Source: Athripsodes cinereus (lineage: Eukaryota > Arthropoda > Insecta > Trichoptera > Leptoceridae). Taken from it: DNA of 64,000 nt. The notes under the pieces were generated by a model. That model was given only the letters and a program-made list of their open reading frames with translations. It had not been told where the DNA came from and made no database searches. Below are positions 43,158 through 54,009 of this stretch, one piece after another (positions within the stretch are counted from its first letter, which is position 1; the number at the start of each line of letters is the position of its first letter). The DNA is taken from contig OX388314.1 of the NCBI GenBank assembly GCA_947579605.1, forward strand, positions 28,984,948 through 29,048,947, given 5' to 3'. The position numbers were made by a program, and so were the translations under genes.

Positions 43158-43415
43158 AAATAAAACAAAAACTTTGTCAAGTTTACGATGTACTTTTATT
43201 TTAGTGACCAGGTTTTGACATGTTATGTTTTTGTCAAAACTTTTCTAACCCCTTTTTGGCTTGACCATTGAACCAAGATTTGTTTTTTTTTTTAATTTAA
43301 CCATTATATTAGGTCATATCACTTTGTCAAAACAAAGACATAACATGTCGAAACCTAGTCACTAAAATAAAAGTAGGTACATCGTAAAACTTTACAAAGA
43401 TTTTTTGTTTTATTT
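43158..43415. repeat. foldback element, about 75-bp arms
   Basis: The left arm contains AAATAAAACAAAAACTTTGT and CTTTTATTTTAGTGACCAGG. The right arm carries their complements with a few differences and ends at ttttgttttattt. The loop is about 100 bases and ends in a TTTGTCAAAAC run. The right arm also has the perfect small hairpin GACATAACATGTC followed by GAAACC, the stem-II-then-GAAA order seen in other foldbacks here. Confidence 0.75.
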
Positions 43416-43552
43416 ATATAAAATTATATACTGTAATATCCAGAGGCAGACCTTTTCCTGGCCTGGAAAAAAACCAGGAACTCCGTGTCTTCGTCAATTG
43501 CATAATAATATAATTTTGTATTCTGTCTTTTGCAAATTAAGAACTGATACTC

Positions 43553-44145
43553 TAGACCAGGGGTCTCCAAACTACGGCCCGAGGGCCACATCCGGCCCGC
43601 GGACAGATTTTGTCCGGCCCGCGGAGAGCTAGCATACTTGAAAACTCCTTTTAGAGAACATATTGTTTATAGCAAATTAAATTTAGTTTACTGAAGTATT
43701 CTAATTTTATGTTGAATAATTATTAATATGACATCTACATTGATATGGTCATGGGCTAACTACTCATAACATTGTTGTAGGCTTATTGTTTTTGTGATAA
43801 GTTGGATCACAGAATTGTAATGAGTAAAGACATGTATAATATGCAGAAAATTTAACTTCAATATATAATAACTAACAAATTATTGAAATGAATCCAACTA
43901 ATATTTTATACATTTTAATTAATGATAATATGGTTTTGGCCCTCGGAACTTACTGGAGTAATCAGTATGGCCCTAAGGCTGGAAAGTTTGGAGACCCCTG
44001 CTCTAGACAAACCGTACTTGGTGATCAACTACAAATGCATTTTTGACAATAACCGCAAAAATAACGCATAATTACACGGTAGGTACATGTAAGTAGACTG
44101 TCGAAAAAGTTCGCCAGTAGTCAATCGCTAAGTACGGTTTGTCTA
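43553..44145. mobile_element. TA-flanked MITE M, copy 1, split by a hAT element
   Basis: The left end is TAGAC (43553-43557), resuming after the insert as AAACCGTACTTGGTGATC. The right end is the complement, ...AGTACGGTTTGTCTA at 44145. Without the insert and one target duplication it is 142 bp. The second copy at 60995-61134 is 140 bp with the same ends in opposite orientation. TA at both tips suggests a Tc1/mariner-type origin. Confidence 0.7.
43558..44000. mobile_element. non-autonomous hAT element, 443 bp
   Basis: Perfect 16-bp terminal inverted repeats, CAGGGGTCTCCAAACT, are flanked by the 8-bp duplication CTCTAGAC at 43550-43557 and 44001-44008. Eight-base duplications and CAGNGG-type ends are hallmarks of the hAT superfamily. 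GGCCCG-rich subterminal repeats follow the left end, and ggccctcgg/ggccctaagg precede the right end. No transposase is present. Confidence 0.92.
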
Positions 44146-44159
44146 CGGCCCCTCTCTGT

Positions 44160-44900
44160 TGATTTTCTCATTACGTCAATACTAAATACAGAGAAATAAA
44201 CAAATTATTTAACAATAATAATAGGTATTAAATACCCACAATCATTAATTATGTACAATATTATGTACTTACGTACAGAGAATTAAATGGATTATAGCTG
44301 TACAAGTTGCCTTAATTAAACAAATTATCAATTAATTATATTGAATTCTAATTATGTACCTATTCCGAATTAATATCTGATAATATTGTAAGCAGTAGAA
44401 TCAGATATTTGAATGTTATAAGATAATTATATTATCAATATTTATTAATTATATATCAGTGACATTACACATGTATCAAACAGAAATTAATTTATCATAT
44501 TCTTATAAAATATATTCGTTGTATTTATGTCAAAAAACAAATATTTATTTATAGAAATATATACGACAATAAGCCTTTAACATGTTAACACAAATTTAAA
44601 AAAATACAAAGACAACAATGACATAACAATGGATATAAAAATACTTAGTGTCGAAAAATCAAACAGTAACCAGAGAAATGTATAAAGAATAAATAACTTG
44701 TACAATACACACATATGTAAATCGATAACACCTATACAATCACACCAACAATATCAAACAAACATTTATAAATAAATTCCATTTTATTGAACATAAGTAA
44801 ATAACTTGACAAGCAATAAACAGCCAAAAATATGCATAGTTTTATCATCTATGAGGAGGTGGAACGTTTTTCTACTTTGATCCACTTTTATTAAAAATAC
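44160..44900. other. AT-rich stretch without recognised features
   Basis: No gene or element recognised. Confidence 0.45.
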
Positions 44901-44908
44901 AGAATCCA

Positions 44909-45000
44909 TAGTTCAATCATTGAGAGTTAGTCAGACTGTCACTAGCTTCAGAAGCAAATTAAAAACTGAACTCTTCACCGGCGCCCCTGAGACGGTCTAG
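44909..45000 (+). pseudogene. C-terminal relic of an L2/CR1-like LINE
   Basis: The frame reads SIVQSLRVSQTVTSFRSKLK, then TELFTGAPETV and a TAG. A serine-phenylalanine-lysine-rich SFRSKLKTELF end after a short hydrophobic helix closes the ORF2 of L2- and CR1-related LINEs. The upstream protein is not recognisable. About 100 bases of AT-rich 3' sequence with caaaataaaataa follow. Confidence 0.5.
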
Positions 45001-45009
45001 GAATTGTTA

Positions 45010-45790
45010 AATGGCGTCAAAATAAAATAATATATTTATTCATATAAATAGTATTTATGTATTTTATAACTGCTTGTTCCTTGTAAAATTAAATTAAATA
45101 ATCCTTTTTAATATTATCTCGAAAGTATAAAAATATAATTATATTTCATATTAACTCGATACCGGTGTAAACTCAGTGAGGTACTTTTGATTATATGAAT
45201 GAGAATATGTGTTGAAATTAATTGAAAATCGATTGAATTTTTGTAACAAATTATTATGGATGAATGAAGATTATTACTCGTATACATACATTCAACATCA
45301 TTACATTTTTACATCATTACATCATTACAATTTTACAATAAATTTTATTTTTAATTTAAAAAAACACCTGAAGCTACATTGTTTACTTTATTTATTGAAA
45401 TTGCATCGTAACAAATATTTTAATAATTATTGAATTTTACAAAACAATATTATTTTGTCGGATGGATATTTAAATTGGCGATATTATTGACCGAAGGTAC
45501 TTATTGGAAGTCCACTACAAGATACCTAAAATGAAAAAAAAAACACAGTTTTTGTAATCTTCCAAGTGACTTTACTGCATTAAGGTTGCACCCTACCTCA
45601 CCCATGGATATTGCAGGAATGTCAAATCCTATGTCATCCATAATCTTCATATAAATTCTTCTCAAGGAAGGGCTCAAGGTTCGTCTGAATCTCCAACAAA
45701 ATCCTCCCCAAAATTAAATACAACCATTAATGTCCAACGAATTCATTGTTATACATAAAGAGCTTAAAATTAACTTACGATTACGTTTTT
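45010..45790. other. AT-rich stretch without recognised features
   Basis: No gene is recognised. A short direct repeat of attacatcattaca units lies near 45300-45330. Confidence 0.45.
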
Positions 45791-45809
45791 ACTACGTACA
45801 AGTTGTTAC

Positions 45810-45868
45810 TTCATTAACTTCCCTTACTAGTATTCGGAGACTATCGACTCCATCATCAGGTATTATCG
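45810..45868 (-). repeat. degenerate hammerhead-like motif
   Basis: On the minus strand: CTGATGATGGAGTCGATAGT, then CTCCGAATACTAGTAAG. The order is core CTGATGA, stem II GGAG/CTCC, GAAT in place of GAAA, then CTAG as a self-complementary stem III and TA. Stem I is not clear. It is a probable relic of the same class as 18811-18889. Confidence 0.4.
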
Positions 45869-45869
45869 C

Positions 45870-46755
45870 CATAAATGTACCAACTATGTTTTTTTTTCAA
45901 TTTATCTTGGATAGATATTTGTTATACGTTTTTACATGTGTAAATTTGGAAACAATTTGAAGTATTTAACTGAATTTCTTCTTAAAATATTGGGAGATTT
46001 ACGGGCATTAATAACCCGAATTCTGAAAACAATATCGGAATAGAATTTGAAGCGAGAGACAAAAATAGAGTGGAAATTTAATGAAACTTGCAATAATAAA
46101 CGAATAAGCGATGCCAGTTGCGATATAAAATGTAAAGAAGATATTTTAGCAATATACCTAATATCAAAATACTTGTGATATTTTTTACATATTCAATTGA
46201 AATTTTTAAAAATAATAACTTTAAATATGTTAACATAAAGGAACATAAAAAATTAATATATTCAAGAATCAGCTTTACACTACGTAAACAGTCTACATAG
46301 AAATATAAGAAAACATATTTTTCTCAATCATTCTCGTTGCTAAAATAAATAATCTTTCTTCTTCGTATAGAATTTCACATTTTTTAAAGGTTTTAAAAAA
46401 AATAATCTTTTAAATAAGTACACGTGCCCAAACCCTTCTCCCCCCCCCCACAATTCTCAAGGCCATGTCCCTTCTACGCGATGGGAATTTGTGTTATATT
46501 AAATATTTTTTGAGCAAGATATTAATTTGTGCATACAATTATTTATTTATTTAAGTAATAAACGGCTTTTGCCTTTTACGGTTTTAAAAACAGTTGAATT
46601 GTTTTTACATATTCATAATTACACTTTCTCTAATATCTCATAAGATATATCAAGATGGAATTAATCACAAAATATTTTCTGTATTATAATATAACACATG
46701 TTTTATTATTTATGATATACTTATCAGAAAAAGCGATGCTAATAATAAAATTCTC
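45870..46755. other. AT-rich stretch without recognised features
   Basis: No gene is recognised. A C-run at 46440-46450 is the only compositional oddity. Confidence 0.45.
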
Positions 46756-46761
46756 TGATCG

Positions 46762-47055
46762 CTAAGAAACACTGAAATACGTATAAGATCAGGGGTTATG
46801 GATGTTCTCGAAAGAGTGGCAAGGTTAAACTGGTCATGGGTAGGGCATGTTGCTAGACTTAAAGATCAAAGATGAACAAAAAGGGTAGTTGGGAGGAGAA
46901 CTCATGGAGATAAAAGGAGTATAGGAAGATCTCCAACAAGATGGTCAGACGACATTAGAAGAATCGCTGGTGACTGGTTGCAGAAAGCTCAGGACAGAGA
47001 TTCTTATGCGGACATATGTTTAGCGATGGACAGGAATAGCTGCATTAATACATAA
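46762..47055 (+). pseudogene. BovB/RTE-like LINE, C-terminal relic with a nonsense codon
   Basis: The frame reads LRNTEIRIRSGVMDVLERV, ARLNWSWVGHVARLKDQR, a TGA where relatives have Trp, TKRVVGRRTHGDKRS, then PTRWSDDIRRIAGDWLQ and KAQDRDSY. It is clearly the same family as 52203-53242, which has RWTKRVVEWRP at the stop position. The polymerase part is lost. Confidence 0.75.
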
Positions 47056-47081
47056 GAAAATATCAGAAAGATAAACTTATC

Positions 47082-47300
47082 AAAAACGTGGGCCTCCGAG
47101 GAGCACGCGGCTTAATTACACGGATAAAATTCTCAAAGACGTCCATGTGTTAAGTAAAAACAATCGACTGCGTTAATGAGAAAGACGCAAATAGTATAAG
47201 TGTAGAAGAAGCGATTGAAAGAAGTTTTAAGGATATATCCATATAGCATTCCGTTCTCTCTGCCTTCCTCATATGGGGTACGGAGTGATTGGTAGAGTTT
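47082..47300 (+). pseudogene. LINE family C relic
   Basis: acgtgggcctccgaggagca, ggataaaattctcaaagacg, aaacaatcgactgcgtt and cattccgttctctctgcc follow the family C order (RGRPRTTWLDH, DQILKD, KRNRRACMRN, WRSVLSAYP). Many frameshifts are present. The tail ggggtacggagtgattgg is the family 3' end. Confidence 0.65.
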
Positions 47301-48000
47301 TGTGCATTTTAATTAATATTATTTGTACATAGATAACCCCTACATTTATTATAAACTTATAAAAATATACCTACACATCTTAATGTCAAAATATGTATAA
47401 CCACATGTCAATATAACGTGGTAAGGTAGAAGAAAATATAAAATAAATAAAATATTGGCAAAATAATTTGTTGTATACAAGTATAACATGTTTACAAAAC
47501 GGACTAAAAGGTGGGATTATCACTTAAGCGATCTCTTCCAGCCAACCCAAGAAATCATAACACAGTGATAATCTCACCACTAAAATAATATATCATATTT
47601 TTTTTTTTTATAATTTTTATTATATAAAAATAATGAGAAAAAAGAATATATAAAAAAACTGTGTAAGAATTTATCAAACAAGTTTCGTAAAGTTCTGCCT
47701 TTGCAGAATATTATTCAATAGAATTATCGTGACTACGTAATACGAGTTTTTGGAGATGGTAGATATATTCAGATAGATATTATTTTAATAAATCATAGAC
47801 AACAAGCATCTGGTGCTGAAAATACACCAGAGAGAATATTGTACACCGACCTCTCTCTTACATTTCTCTCCTCGATTATCTTATATTCTGTGCTTTTATC
47901 TTCCCACTACCTACATATATGTTCATAATTTTCTTAGTATCTTTAGTGAGCATATTATATTTCGTGGAATATTCTATCTATTTGTATCTCACGTCATATT
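47301..48000. other. AT-rich stretch with a small inverted repeat
   Basis: No gene is recognised. GGTGGGATTATCACTTAAGC and ACACAGTGATAATCTCACC form a small foldback at about 47510-47582. Confidence 0.45.
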
Positions 48001-48004
48001 CCAA

Positions 48005-48200
48005 GGAGTGTAGACAAAGAGTATGGAACGCCATATTGATCTGGCCTTACGTGATTCTTTTGCTTCCTCTACATTCACACCTTGAAGATTTCATCTACGT
48101 GATCAAACCACGCTGTTCTCTAGCGTCTAAGCTTTCTCACGTCTCTTCTTTTAGACTAATACATCCTTCTCGTTACCTTCTTATCATCCATTCATTTCTC
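48005..48200 (-). pseudogene. LINE family C relic
   Basis: The plus strand reads gtatggaacgccatattgat, cttcctctacattcacacc, ttcatctacgtgatcaaacc and ctaatacatccttctcgtta. This is the reverse complement of WRSV.., NV.EEA, LDHVD and KRIYLS coding in family C. Indels remove the frame. The 140-residue plus frame over this region is only its antisense. Confidence 0.6.
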
Positions 48201-48354
48201 ATGTTTAAATCCCTGCATTCACTCATTCTTCTTATATCCTTATTCCTCATTTTATCACACGACGTTTTATCAATCATCCTTCTCAGCGATTCGATATCCA
48301 CTGCATCTGCATTGCAGATTTTTCAGTATAGTAAAAAGTAAAAAATCAAACGTT

Positions 48355-48545
48355 GCTACTATACCACCATGACATATCCCACAAGTTAGGTAGCCAGCTG
48401 AAGCTGAAACCTGTCTTCTTCGTTCTAAATAAAATAAAGACATTGTTGGCAAACCCCTTCGATAAATTTAAGATGTAAAATGACTTCATTTATACTTACC
48501 TTTAACAAGACACTCGAAAACTTATCGGATACCGATACTTTACTG
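48355..48545 (-). repeat. SINE family S copy
   Basis: Plus-strand landmarks: actataccaccatgacatat, cccacaagttaggtagccag, aatttaagatgtaaaatgac and gacactcgaaaacttatcgg. Confidence 0.65.
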
Positions 48546-48611
48546 AATCCTCCACAGAACGTAATTCAAATTTTGCATCTTTCGAAAAATATAATCTGTC
48601 AATTTATTTGA

Positions 48612-48845
48612 ACCACCATGGTATTTTCCACAAGTAAAATCATCAGGAGTCTAATTTCATGTAATAATAAACATGCAGATATCCACTTTACATCAATAAC
48701 AAACAAGAGACGATACAAGTTTTGACTTACTTACACCTCATCACTTAAATAAAGACGTTTGATGGAATGTCTGATTCATGTATTTTAAAAATACCTACTA
48801 GTCTTTAAAAGGACACTCTTTAAACTTACAGAAAAAAGTAGTAAG
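48612..48845 (-). repeat. SINE family S copy, diverged
   Basis: Plus-strand landmarks: gaaccaccatggtattttcc, acaagtaaaatcatcaggag, and aggacactctttaaacttac. It lies in tandem with the copy just before it. Confidence 0.5.
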
Positions 48846-48849
48846 TTTG

Positions 48850-49225
48850 ATGTTTTATATTGCTTTTCATTGTTTTCTATCTAGATATGAAATAAAGCAT
48901 AATCTAATATAAAGATAAACTCATACTCATAAGACCTTCGTGCTCTGTGAACTTGATTTGATAACATTTTCCAAATATTATTGTTCCTCGAATTTCTGCT
49001 GTCTTCTATACATCTGTATATTCAGAAGGAAACCATTCTATATCATGTTATGTAGTTTTCAGCATGGTCGTTTAAAGTTCATTCAACATAATTGTATTGA
49101 TTATTTTCCACATTTTATATATTACTGCCAAAAACGAATGGATTGTTGTAATTCGATTAAACTATATTGATTTTTTCATTTTTAAAATATTTTGAATTAA
49201 AAACAATTAATTAAAATTTTAGACA
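48850..49225. other. AT-rich stretch without recognised features
   Basis: No gene or element recognised. Confidence 0.45.
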
Positions 49226-49229
49226 TATA

Positions 49230-49760
49230 ACTACGTGATTCCTTCCAGACAATTGGTACTGTCTCAACTTTGCTTAGACGGCATTTTATAACAAATGCCG
49301 GGTCCGAAAATTTCTAATCGAAAATCGAACCCAAAACCCCTATGATGCAAGTCGATCGAATCCTCAGGGTTTACAAAGTGAAAGTATTAAAATTTTGAAG
49401 ACTAGCGACCACCGAGCTGCTTTCTAAACAATTGATATGTGGGACAGGTACGGATACTAGGCGGAAGTTGATTCCATAACCTAGCACCAAGAACTGTGAA
49501 GGAGTCTGTATAGAAACCAGATTGGTGTGAAGGAATTGCCAGAAGATTGTTATTGGCTGATCGAAGAGGGAGTCCATGTGAATGCAGGAAATGAAACCTT
49601 TCTTTTAGGTAAGGCGGGGTGTTGGGATCAAAAAGTATTTAGTATAGAAGACAAAGGGTGTGGAAGTCTCTGCGTTGGGAAACAGTCTTTCAACCGAGTC
49701 GAAGACGGTACTCAGAAATGTGATCAAATTTTCTAAGGTCATATACATAACGTATGCAAG
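49230..49760. repeat. dispersed repeat family R, copy 2
   Basis: Segments ggcggaagttgattccataa, cctagcaccaagaactgtga and gagtccatgtgaatgcagg match the copy at 24586-25110 in order. The 69-residue frame at 49527 has no family features. Confidence 0.45.
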
Positions 49761-49814
49761 ACGTACGTGAAGGAGATTTTTTTCGAATATAGAAGAAGTG
49801 AAAGTATTATATAA

Positions 49815-49885
49815 AAAGGATAAATCTACATGGATTTCAGTCCTCTTTGCCTACCTCACTTTAGATACGGCGTGAGGATATAGTT
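49815..49885 (+). repeat. LINE family C 3'-end fragment
   Basis: gatttcagtcctctttgcct, acctcactttagatacggcg, tgaggatatag is the terminal part of family C after W(R/I)SV/L.AYP. Confidence 0.65.
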
Positions 49886-49889
49886 CATT

Positions 49890-50258
49890 TTAATATAATT
49901 TAGCATTTTTTGTAGTATTAAGTATAGGCATAACGAAAACATCAACACAATATTCATGCGTCAAATCGGTCAAAAAACGACATATCGTTGTTTCGCTCGT
50001 CCTGATTATCAGACCATCCAAAAGAAATTCAGTAATTTAATAAAATTTCTGATCTGTTCACTGAAGTAGTCGTATTCTTTGTGAGAAAAGAATTTAAATC
50101 ATCTTCCTTTTGTATTTCCTCGCTGAACTCATTCTATTGGAATTCAAAAATAATATAGTTTGATATTTCTGTCCTATAAATTTTCTTAATAGTTCCCTCA
50201 TATATTTAATTTGAAATTATTATTAAAAGATTTTTTCTATAATCTTGATTAGATCATC
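49890..50258. other. AT-rich stretch without recognised features
   Basis: No gene or element recognised. Confidence 0.45.
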
Positions 50259-50259
50259 C

Positions 50260-50338
50260 GTGGAGTTTTCTGCGAAGAATTAGTCTCCCAATTTCATTTC
50301 TTAATTTTAGTGTATCTTGTAAGAGGCATGTAAGTCAT
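50260..50338 (+). repeat. SINE family S head fragment, plus orientation
   Basis: ccgtggagttttctgcgaag, aattagtctcccaatttcat and tatcttgtaagaggcatg are the sense head of the family. The next copy runs the opposite way from 50339. Confidence 0.6.
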
Positions 50339-50690
50339 AATTAAGAAGTGGGGTAGCTAGCAGACCAACTGCGTGTTATAAAAAATCAGTTAATTTTTTT
50401 ATTAATTTGTTTTTTTTTTGTTACAACAAGATAAATGATTAAATAACAAACTTGTAAACTAAAGTTAAAACTAAAAATAAAATAAAGTAAGATTAAGTTT
50501 AAGTTAGATTGTCCTCTAATTGCCAATAAAAATAAAACATTCAGGGTGGACGACATGCCTCGTCGCTGAGTTGTACATGTTAATTGTCCTATCGTAAGGA
50601 TTTACGATCACCTGCAAAAAGGAACAGCAGGATAGTCGAAAACTAACAGAAAATAGTGTAAGACCTTTTCTCCAGCGATGACTCCACGAG
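50339..50690 (-). repeat. SINE family S copy, split by an A-rich insert
   Basis: aagtggggtagctagcagac (50345) is the complement of the tail side. cattcaggtggacgac-like and gcctcgtcgctgag sequence (50540-50570) and agaaaatagtgtaagacc (50650) are the middle and head. About 150 A-rich bases lie between. Confidence 0.6.
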
Positions 50691-50699
50691 GCTTTTATT

Positions 50700-51065
50700 A
50701 TTTTTTAAATAACTAATAAATATTAATAATATTAGCAATTGACGACTGATAACTTATAAATCTATCATATCAATTTTTTTTTCGGGTTGTGCTTTCAACT
50801 CAATTCTAAGAATCGAAATAACTTTAGATGAATAATTTAATAACAGTCTTCTTTGCTTAAACAAGATATTAAAATATAAATTTAGAAATAAATTTTGTTA
50901 GAATATTATTATAGTTAATAAATTTTTACAATACACGTGAATTGAGAGATATTTATTCAATATTTTATTTAAATTTAATTTATTCATAATAATATTATTA
51001 GTTGAAAACAAACGAACTTCAAATTAATAACTCTAAAGTTTGTACATTCACAGAGTGAAAATTCA
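50700..51065. other. AT-rich stretch without recognised features
   Basis: No gene or element recognised. Confidence 0.45.
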
Positions 51066-51068
51066 TTA

Positions 51069-51292
51069 TGATGATATTATACTTTAAATAACACACAGTT
51101 TACTTTTCACTAAGATTTATTCTAACCTCGAGCGCTTTCGTCAATGTTAATGAATTGACATTTTCAAGAGAATTGACATTTTCAAGAGTTCTCTTGAAAA
51201 TGTCAATTCATTAACATTGACGAAAGCGCTCGAGGTTAGAATAAATCTTAGTGAAAAGTAAACTGTGTGTTATTTAAAGTATAATATCATCA
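51069..51292. repeat. perfect foldback, 104-bp arms
   Basis: The left arm (51069-51172) starts TGATGATATTATACTTTAAA. The right arm (51189-51292) is its exact reverse complement as far as I can read. The 16-base loop TTGACATTTTCAAGAG repeats the last bases of the left arm. Inside each arm is a hairpin of six perfect pairs, GTCAAT...ATTGAC, followed outward by GAAA, GCGC and TC. GAACTTCAAATT occurs at 51014-51025 and again at 51293-51304, a possible target duplication if the element begins 43 bases left of the arm. Confidence 0.95.
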
Positions 51293-51304
51293 GAACTTCA
51301 AATT

Positions 51305-51940
51305 CATTACATGGAGTAAAGCAATTTGAATTACACATTCAGTCAAAGAATATTCAAAATAAAAAAAACAATAAAGATACTAAAGACTTGAGAGACATAT
51401 CGTCAGAATATTCCATTTTAATTATCAATATATTATTTTTAAATATTCGATATTTTCAAGTGTAGCTTTGTGGTAATCGGTGGTAATTGGTATAATATAC
51501 CAATAGAACCATATAACCGTATATACCACTAGAACCATTGTTCTAGTGGTATATACAGTGTTTTTAGTTCAATGGGTTTATTACACTGTTTATTAGCTAA
51601 GTGCGCGTAAATTTTTTATAGAGCTTTGTCACAATATTATGTAAATATAATATATGTAATACAAAAATAAATTAAAATATATAGTATATGACAACAAATA
51701 TAAAAAAAAAAACAAATATTTAAGGGTCTGGGTAAAACCATATTTTTCTTTCGAACTCTTTCTCGCTCTATTTTTAAAACTTACGCCTTCCTAAAAAATA
51801 ATTACATATTATTGAAACATCATCTGACAGTTTGAAAACCGTAATTTACGTTTTCATTGAAACGCGCGTGTTCAGCATAAAATATACGTTGAATTGGAAA
51901 AACTAATTCTAATTCTTACTAGCTAAGATATGATACACTT
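51305..51940. other. AT-rich stretch with a small palindrome
   Basis: No gene is recognised. GTATATACCACTAGAACCAT and TGTTCTAGTGGTATATAC form a short inverted repeat at about 51518-51555. Confidence 0.5.
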
Positions 51941-51944
51941 AAAA

Positions 51945-52165
51945 AAAAAACTACCCTGGCAATTCCAGTAAAGAAATGACCTTCCACTTTTTTGTACAAA
52001 TTATCGAGTATCCCGAAAAAAAAATTGGTTCGTTAAACCTCGCATAAAGGACAATAAACATCTTCAATCCAGCTAAGCCACCCATCCAAAATGTCTTATT
52101 GAATTGGAACATAGAGAAAAATCTATTTTTTTATTATATGCAGTTTTCCCGCTGACTTGTGGGAA
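51945..52165 (+). repeat. SINE family S copy
   Basis: Sense landmarks: ggcaattccagtaaagaaat, gaccttccacttttttgtac, aattatcgagtatcccg, ccacccatccaaaatgtctt and cgctgacttgtggga. The tail is degraded where the next LINE ends. Confidence 0.65.
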
Positions 52166-52202
52166 AATTCTCTCTTTTATTATTTCAGACTCTTTTATTA
52201 TT

Positions 52203-53242
52203 TACTTCTATCTATCTATCTATACAGCCACTACTGTCCACTGCTGAACATAGGCCTCCCTCATATTTCTCCAGGCAGCTCTATCTTGTGCCTTCTGAAT
52301 CCAATCACCAGCAATCCTCTTTACGTCATCCGACCATCTAGTGGGCGGTCTCCCTCTACTTCTCTTATCTTCTCGAGGTCTCCACTCCACTACCCTCTTT
52401 GTCCATCTTTGATCGGTGAATCTAGCGACATGTCCCGCCCACGCCCACTTCAGTTTTGTAATTCTTTCAACAACGTCAGTAACTCCGGATCTTCTGCGAA
52501 TTTCTGTGTTGCGTATTCTGTCTGACAGTCTTATGTGGAGCATGTCCCTTTCATGTTTGCGCTGTGCCACTCGGAGCTTCCTGACGGCCGCTTTTGTGAG
52601 CGTAAGCGTTTCTGCACCATAGGTCATGACGGGTAGCACGCACTGATCGTATAATTTGCGTTTCAAACATTGGGGGATGTCGCTAGTGAAAAACTTCTTC
52701 AGGTTACCGTAGGCTGCCCACCCAAGACATATTCTTCTCTGCAGCTCTACGGTTTGGTTATCTCGTGAGAGTGTAATGCTATGTCCGAGGTATTTATATT
52801 CATTGACTTCTTCTATTGTTTGGTTGCCAATGATAATTTTCCCACCAAGAACTAAGTTTGTCATCAATTTTGTTTTGCCTGCATTTATAAGGAGCCCCAC
52901 CCTTTTTGTTGCTTCCATGAGCTCCTTTAACATGTCGCACGCCTCTTTTAGATCTTCTGATATTAATACGATATCGTCTGCGAATCTCAAATTGCTTAGG
53001 TTTACTCCATCCACTCTGATGCCTTTATTTTCCCACTTTAGATTCTTGAAGGCATATTCCAGAACTGCTGTGAACAATTTTGGGGATATTGTATCCCCTT
53101 GCCTTACCCCTTTTTCTATGGGAAACTGGTTGGTGTTTTTATGGAGTTTTACACTAGCTGTCGTATTATCGTATATAAAGTTGAGAAGCTTAGTATACCT
53201 GTAGTCTATGCGGCATTGATGTAGAGCTGCTAAGATAGCATC
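52203..53242 (-). pseudogene. 5'-truncated BovB/RTE-like LINE, second half of the RT
   Basis: The minus-strand frame is open from about 53242 to 52220. It reads AILAALHQCRIDYRYT, FPIEKGVRQGDTISPKLFTA, FADDIVLIS (catalytic FADD), INAGKTKLM, YKYLGHSITLSRDNQ, LPVMTYGAETLTLTK, RITKLKWAWAGHVARF and PPTRWSDDVKRIAGDWIQ. So the late palm, thumb and C-terminal region are kept without a stop, about 340 residues. The endonuclease and fingers are missing. After the stop come about 30 bases of 3' UTR and an (ATAG)n tail (52203-52222). This is a recent but dead insertion. The 285-residue start usually called at 53077 is not a true start. Confidence 0.88.
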
Positions 53243-53740
53243 TTTATTATTTACTTACTTTTGAAGAAAAATAAAAAAAAAAGGTAATATTGGCTGATTC
53301 TTTTTCATCCACTCTCAACTAATCTGTAACTTTATCTAACTATCTGGTAAAAAACAGACTATGTAGGTTGTATGAAGTTTAATACTCTAGAGAAATTAAA
53401 CTTGAAAGATGTACTTTTTTCATTGTTTTTTACAATTCTATATAAAGTGTGTTGTGGTGGCGAAATTAATAAACTTATCAAGTATGTCTTATATCATTGT
53501 TAGTATTGGTATTGTATATTGCTTGGTTATGAAGGTACTCCATTTATTGTGTTGTGTAGCTTCTCAGTAGTCGGTCAGCTGCTAATGCCTTTATAATATG
53601 TTATAACTTATTTTCGCTAACATACTTAGAATTTTTTTTTTATCAGAAATGTATGTATTATTAAGAGTTCGGTTTAATTCCACAAAATTGCTTTGTATCC
53701 ATCATGACGAAATACAGTTAAACTATCAAAAGGGTTGGCG
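53243..53740. other. AT-rich stretch without recognised features
   Basis: No gene or element recognised. Confidence 0.45.
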
Positions 53741-53747
53741 TTGATTT

Positions 53748-53972
53748 AAAACGTGATGCTCCTGACAAGGATTAGATCTCTCATTCTTTTTTGCAACTTA
53801 TCGAGCTTCCTGTAAAAGCCAGGTTTTTGAAAAACGAAATAATTTACTTTATCTAAAATTAAGCGATGAGGTCTGTCACTCATCCCGAATATCGCATTTT
53901 TTCGCAGGCACAGAGAAGAAGTCTTGTCTGCTGGTTTCCCCACGTGCATAATCGTGTAGTAGTAGAAGTACA
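53748..53972 (+). repeat. SINE family S copy
   Basis: Sense landmarks: gatgctcctgacaaggatta, cattcttttttgcaacttat, gagcttcctgtaaaagccag, aagcgatgaggtctgtcact, gcacagagaagaagtcttg and ctgctggtttccccacgtgc. It is followed by an (ATTT)n run. Confidence 0.7.
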
Positions 53973-53975
53973 ATA

Positions 53976-54006
53976 AATTTATTTATTTATTTATTTATTT
54001 ATTCAA
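53976..54006. repeat. (TTTA)n microsatellite
   Basis: Seven or so TTTA units follow the SINE. A similar run lies at 40548-40566. Confidence 0.85.
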
Positions 54007-54009
54007 TTT

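Noticed and set aside
47919..48341. 140-residue hydrophobic protein
   Set aside because: It is the antisense of a decayed LINE family C tail plus a SINE start. Leucine and serine richness is a by-product.
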